From: Hymenobacter sp. CRA2
GTDB taxonomy: Bacteria; Bacteroidota; Bacteroidia; Cytophagales; Hymenobacteraceae
Direction of reading: 5' to 3'
Length of the DNA: 64,000 bases
NCBI RefSeq assembly: GCF_002007105.1
Contig: NZ_MVBC01000005.1
Coordinates: forward strand, 243,681-307,680
Numbering within the stretch: the first letter of the stretch is position 1; each line of letters begins with the position of its first letter. The notes under the pieces are model-generated. The model made no database searches, had not been told where the DNA came from, and worked only from the letters and a program-made list of their open reading frames with translations. This document shows, piece after piece, positions 61,256-64,000 of the stretch. A program made the translations under genes and the position numbers.

Positions 61256-61873
61256 CTACCAGCGCCACGTGCGGGCCACGCGCGGTTTGGCCTGGCTACC
61301 GATGCCCTTGGTAAGTTCCCGCTGCTTGAAGGACCACGCGAATGGGTGCCCGCTGCGCAGGGCCCGCAGCGCGAGGTGGGCGCAGGCCACGGCGTCGGAT
61401 AAGCTGTCGTGGTGATTCAGCGCCAGGCCGAAGCGTTCGGCTAGGTTGTTCAAGCGGTAAGAGCCCAGATCGGGGTGGCTGGCGCGCATCAGCTTCACCG
61501 AGCACATGCTGTGAAAGGCCGGCACCGGCAGCTCATAGGCTTTCAGGCTGTGCTCCAGCACGCTCACGTCGAAGGGGGCGTTGTGGGCCACCACCAGCTG
61601 CTCCTCCACGAAGGGCCGCAGCAGGGGCCAGAGCTCCGGCAGGGCCGGGGCCGGGCGCAGCTGCTCCAGCGAAATGCGGTGCACGCTGTAGTTCATGGGC
61701 GCCACGCGCAGCTCAAACGGCCGGATCAGGTATTGGTGCGTCTCCGCCACCTCACCGCCTTCCACCCGCACCAGCCCAATGGAACAGGCGCTATGCCGCT
61801 GCTCAGTGGCCGTTTCGAAGTCGATGGCCGTGAAGTTGAGCGCCTGGATGTCCTGGAGGATCTTTTGCTGCAT
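61256..61873 (-). CDS. DEDDh 3'-5' exonuclease (DNA polymerase III epsilon-like)
   Basis: A 205-residue exonuclease. Exo I is 'FTAIDFETATEQRHSAC' (Asp and Glu), Exo II is 'VVAHNAPFDVSVL', and Exo III is 'NHHDSLSDAVACAHLALRAL' with His and Asp of the DEDDh type. The length is that of stand-alone epsilon-like exonucleases. The ATG at 61873 was chosen because it lies just before the first strand; the frame extends to 62014 without conservation. A TACCTTTG box (complement of 61905-61912) lies 31 bases upstream. Confidence 0.93.
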   Translation of the reverse strand: MQQKILQDIQALNFTAIDFETATEQRHSACSIGLVRVEGGEVAETHQYLIRPFELRVAPMNYSVHRISLEQLRPAPALPELWPLLRPFVEEQLVVAHNAPFDVSVLEHSLKAYELPVPAFHSMCSVKLMRASHPDLGSYRLNNLAERFGLALNHHDSLSDAVACAHLALRALRSGHPFAWSFKQRELTKGIGSQAKPRVARTWRW

Positions 61874-61904
61874 GGGGCAAGGAAGCGGAAAAGCCGGTAA
61901 AGCA

Positions 61905-61912
61905 CAAAGGTA
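61905..61912 (-). promoter_or_regulatory. -7 box upstream of the exonuclease gene
   Basis: The complement reads TACCTTTG, a consensus match, with a normal 31-base leader before the ATG at 61873. No -33 match was found. Confidence 0.5.
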
Positions 61913-62002
61913 AGCAGGCGCGCAGCGGCATGGTCGTATTTTGGTGCCAGCCTGGTGATATAGTTGAAGTGTAAGTTTTCTATAATTGCACCAGTAATTC
62001 AT

Positions 62003-63157
62003 ATGTATAAACATCTTTCTCGGTTACCGCTCGCACTTTCAGCGGCGAGCCTACTGGTCTCACTCGTGGCATGTTCGTACTTGCCGGAGGAAATGCCCGG
62101 TCCTTCTTTAGCGGCAGTTCCCAGCGGCCAGCGTAGCACGGTCTCCGCGCAGGCCTGGTACGAGCAAACGTACGGCGGCCGCCCAGGCGCTTTGAGCCTG
62201 GCCTGGCCCGAAGCCCGGCCAGGCAATGGAGTGCTGCTGGTGCCACTGCGCGAAGCCGAAAACATCTTTGCTAAAAGCGCCGCGCAGGGGTACCGCTACC
62301 TGGCCATTTCCAGTGACGAAGCGGGCAACTTCCGCGCGATACTCGTCGAGCTGCTGCTGGCTGACAAAAGCGTAGGCCCGGAAGTAGCCCTGGGGCTGGC
62401 CGAGCAGGCCTGTAGCAACTACCACGCACAAACTTCCGAACGATTAGGCGAAGTGACTGGCCGCGTGCTGTACTACTCCACCGAGTACCAATACCTGGCC
62501 GGCTACACCTACCACAAGGGCCAGCTGATCCATCCCGCGCGTTTGCTTCTCGTATCCCGAGCGGCCTCGCCGGACACTGCTGGCGGCACCAGCCAGCGGG
62601 TGCAGTGCATACCTGTCATCACAGACTGGTATGACCCTAATACTTGGGAGTATATTACTACCACCGACGATTTATCCTGCGTAGATGACGGTGCTGGCGG
62701 TGGAAGTGGCGGCGAAGGCGGGCCTACTTACCCGGACCCTGGCCAGCCTACCAACCCGCCGTACGGTGGAGGAGCTGGTTCGGGAACTACAGGCACTACG
62801 AGTGTGCCTATGATTATTTCCGGGCCCAAAGTTCGGCCTGAAGATGAACTAAAATGTTTTGATGTTAACCAGCCTGCAACATTGACTATCTATGTTCAGC
62901 AATCAAATCCTAACACAGATCAGCTAATGGGTCCTTCCCAAGTGGGTCATACCTTTATAGGTATAGAGCAAAATGGAATAAGTCGTTATATGGGCTATTA
63001 CCCCAATACTGGTAAAAGCCAATCTCAAATTATGGTTGGGTTAGGAATGAACTATCCTGGAGAAATTAGGGCATTGCTACACAGCAGAGCAAGTAGTACC
63101 TTAGGCGCATGCAATGTACCCGATGCGGCAGTGAGTCAAAGCGTAAAAACGGGCTAA
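62003..63157 (+). CDS. Lipoprotein with AT-rich C-terminal domain, interrupted by an IS1-family element
   Basis: A 384-residue frame from the ATG at 62003. Signal peptide and lipobox 'LLVSLVAC' put the lipidated Cys near residue 24. A compact N-terminal domain follows (about 50-190). After 'VQCIPVITDWYDPNTWEYIT' a Gly/Pro-rich linker ('GGGSGGEGG', 'NPPYGGGAGSG') spans about residues 233-265. The last part ('SQVGHTFIGIEQNGISRYMG') is AT-rich. The true protein is cut at about 63069: the final ~29 residues before the TAA at 63155 are encoded by the IS. The N-terminal/linker/variable-end layout resembles polymorphic exported proteins, which is inference. Confidence 0.7.
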   Translation: MYKHLSRLPLALSAASLLVSLVACSYLPEEMPGPSLAAVPSGQRSTVSAQAWYEQTYGGRPGALSLAWPEARPGNGVLLVPLREAENIFAKSAAQGYRYLAISSDEAGNFRAILVELLLADKSVGPEVALGLAEQACSNYHAQTSERLGEVTGRVLYYSTEYQYLAGYTYHKGQLIHPARLLLVSRAASPDTAGGTSQRVQCIPVITDWYDPNTWEYITTTDDLSCVDDGAGGGSGGEGGPTYPDPGQPTNPPYGGGAGSGTTGTTSVPMIISGPKVRPEDELKCFDVNQPATLTIYVQQSNPNTDQLMGPSQVGHTFIGIEQNGISRYMGYYPNTGKSQSQIMVGLGMNYPGEIRALLHSRASSTLGACNVPDAAVSQSVKTG

Positions 63158-63804
63158 TGCGGGGCAAGCAGCGGTATCGGTGTCTGGCCTGCGGCTACAA
63201 CTACACGGGCGGGGCTGGCATGGCCCACCCGGACGAGAAGCGGCAGTTGGCGCTGAAACTGTACTTGGAAGGCATGGGACTGCGCGCCATCGGCCGGGTG
63301 CTGGACGTGTCGAATGTGACGGTCATGCGCTGGGTGCGCACGTAGGGCCAGCGTGCTGAGCAGCAAGCCGCTGCGGCGCCCGCCCAGGCCGTGCGCATCG
63401 CGGAGGTGGACGAACTGCACAGCTACGTGGGGCAGAAAAAACCGCCTGCTGGGTCTGGCTCGCGGTAGACCGGGAGCGGAAGCAAGTGCTGGATGCGGTG
63501 GTCGGCGCCCGCGACGAGCAGACCGGCGCCCGGCTGTTCGCCTCGTTAGCGCGGCATTCCTTTCAGCTCGTGTGCACCGACTTTTACCGCCCCTACCGCG
63601 CCCTGGTACCCATCCACTTGCATTACCGCAGCAAGGCCGAAACGACCTCTGTGGAAAGCTGCAACAGCTTGCTGCGCCACTACTTGGCCCGCTTCCGCCG
63701 ACGCACCAAATGTTACAGCAAGTGCAAACGCATGTTGTTGCAAGCTGTCTTGCTACTACGCGCTAAGAAAAACGGAACTATTGCTATGCTCTTGTAGCAA
63801 TGCC
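63070..63804 (+). mobile_element. IS1-family insertion sequence, degenerate
   Basis: Terminal inverted repeats GGCATTGCTACA at 63070-63081 and its complement at 63793-63804 match over 12 bases and continue imperfectly inward. The 735-base length suits IS1. The transposase inside has an InsA-like zinc ribbon and an InsB-like catalytic part. No target-site duplication is visible at the two ends, so the element may be old or rearranged. A further copy-like stretch, GGCAATATTGCTATAGCAGA, lies at 63840-63859. Confidence 0.8.
63109..63797 (+). pseudogene. IS1-family transposase, disrupted by a stop codon and a frame change
   Basis: The first part reads 'CTRCGSESKRKNGLMRGKQR' and 'LYLEGMGLRAIGRVLDVSNV' (InsA-like zinc ribbon and HTH) up to TAG at 63343-63345, where Trp or a similar residue would be expected before GQRAEQ. 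The same frame then continues as 'VRIAEVDELHSYVGQKK' (first catalytic Asp) up to the run AAAAAAC near 63435. The catalytic part continues in the -1 frame as 'TACWVWLAVDRERKQVL' and 'KAETTSVESCNSLLRHYLAR', ending at 63797. The A6C run is the slippery heptamer used for -1 frameshifting in IS1, so the frame change may be programmed; the TAG is not explained by it. Confidence 0.8.
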
Positions 63805-63906
63805 AAAAAAACTGCTCGATATTTGGCTGTTTTCGCAGTGGCAATATTGCTATAGCAGATTCACAGACAATGTAGCTGCTGGCGCTCCGCGTACGTAAGC
63901 GGCTGT

Positions 63907-64000
63907 ATGCAAGCATACTCGATGGATTTGCGTCAGCGCGTGGCGCAGGCGCTGGCCGAGCCGGGCGCCCGGCAGGCCCAAGTGGCCGCGCGCTTTTGCG
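63907..64000 (+). CDS. Start of an IS630-like transposase, cut by the window edge
   Basis: From the ATG at 63907 the frame reads 'MQAYSMDLRQRVAQALAEPG' and then 'ARQAQVAARFC', which is the N-terminal helix-turn-helix pattern of IS630-family transposases. The gene continues beyond the window. No terminal repeat of this second element could be fixed in the 100 bases between it and the IS1 copy. Confidence 0.7.
   Translation, partial: MQAYSMDLRQRVAQALAEPGARQAQVAARFC

Noticed and set aside
63060..63815. A target-site duplication flanking the IS1-family element
   Set aside because: The 8-9 bases on the left (…GAAATTAG) and right (AAAAAAAC…) do not match, so no duplication is claimed.
1..64000. 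tRNA, rRNA genes or CRISPR arrays
   Set aside because: No cloverleaf-like region, rRNA stretch or regularly spaced direct repeat was recognised by eye; a tRNA or CRISPR scan would settle it.

Overview
The window looks like a chromosomal segment of a GC-rich Bacteroidota, most likely a Hymenobacter-like member of the Cytophagales. The evidence is a type IX secretion (T9SS) sorting domain at the left edge, a SusC/SusD pair, an Alternative Complex III operon fused to a cytochrome c oxidase operon, rpsF-rpsR-rplI in Bacteroidota style, and promoter boxes that match the Bacteroidota sigma-A consensus (-7 TAnnTTTG with a TTG near -33). The species assignment is inference; no rRNA or species marker is present. 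No tRNA, rRNA or CRISPR array was recognised.

Layout. 1-8.7 kb: end of a T9SS cargo gene, rnhB, a zinc-binding CZB protein with a CHASE3 histidine kinase and a response regulator, gcvT, comB, a MazG-like pyrophosphohydrolase, dtd and a GT39-type membrane protein, separated by several long inverted repeats. 8.7-14.1 kb: mltG, a small unknown, an intact RamB/ScfR-type regulator, and divergently from it the decayed glyoxylate-shunt genes aceB (two frameshifts, two nonsense codons) and aceA (a 2-base deletion and loss of most of the gene). 14.1-35.8 kb: housekeeping and envelope genes: rnd, SusC/SusD, an M14 metallopeptidase, queA, an unusual lipoprotein-type methyltransferase, priA, a DUF255 thioredoxin-like protein, a GSCFA protein with a very long charged tail, and ribosomal proteins L9, S18 and S6.

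36.1-53.5 kb: sixteen consecutive same-strand genes encode an electron-transfer module: ActA-F (quinol oxidation, six-haem ActA, Fe-S ActB, two NrfD-like membrane subunits), oxidase subunits II and I, haem A synthesis (CtaA, CtaB), two subunit III-like proteins, a subunit IV-like protein, a SCO copper chaperone, a DUF420 protein and a small CxxC membrane protein. Electrons would pass from menaquinol through the ActB/ActC and ActA/ActE cofactors to the CuA site and then to the haem-copper centre. A good promoter lies upstream of actA, a terminator-like hairpin separates coxA from ctaA, and a terminator closes the cluster.

53.5-64 kb: a very large NtrY-like membrane histidine kinase, a 1260-residue outer-membrane beta-barrel protein, a DEDDh exonuclease, and then a lipoprotein whose AT-rich C-terminal part is cut by a degenerate IS1-family element, followed by the start of an IS630-like transposase at the right edge. 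The most notable observations are the decayed glyoxylate shunt beside an intact regulator, the CZB/kinase/regulator operon, the GSCFA protein with an RNA-binding-like tail, and the lipoprotein interrupted by the IS.
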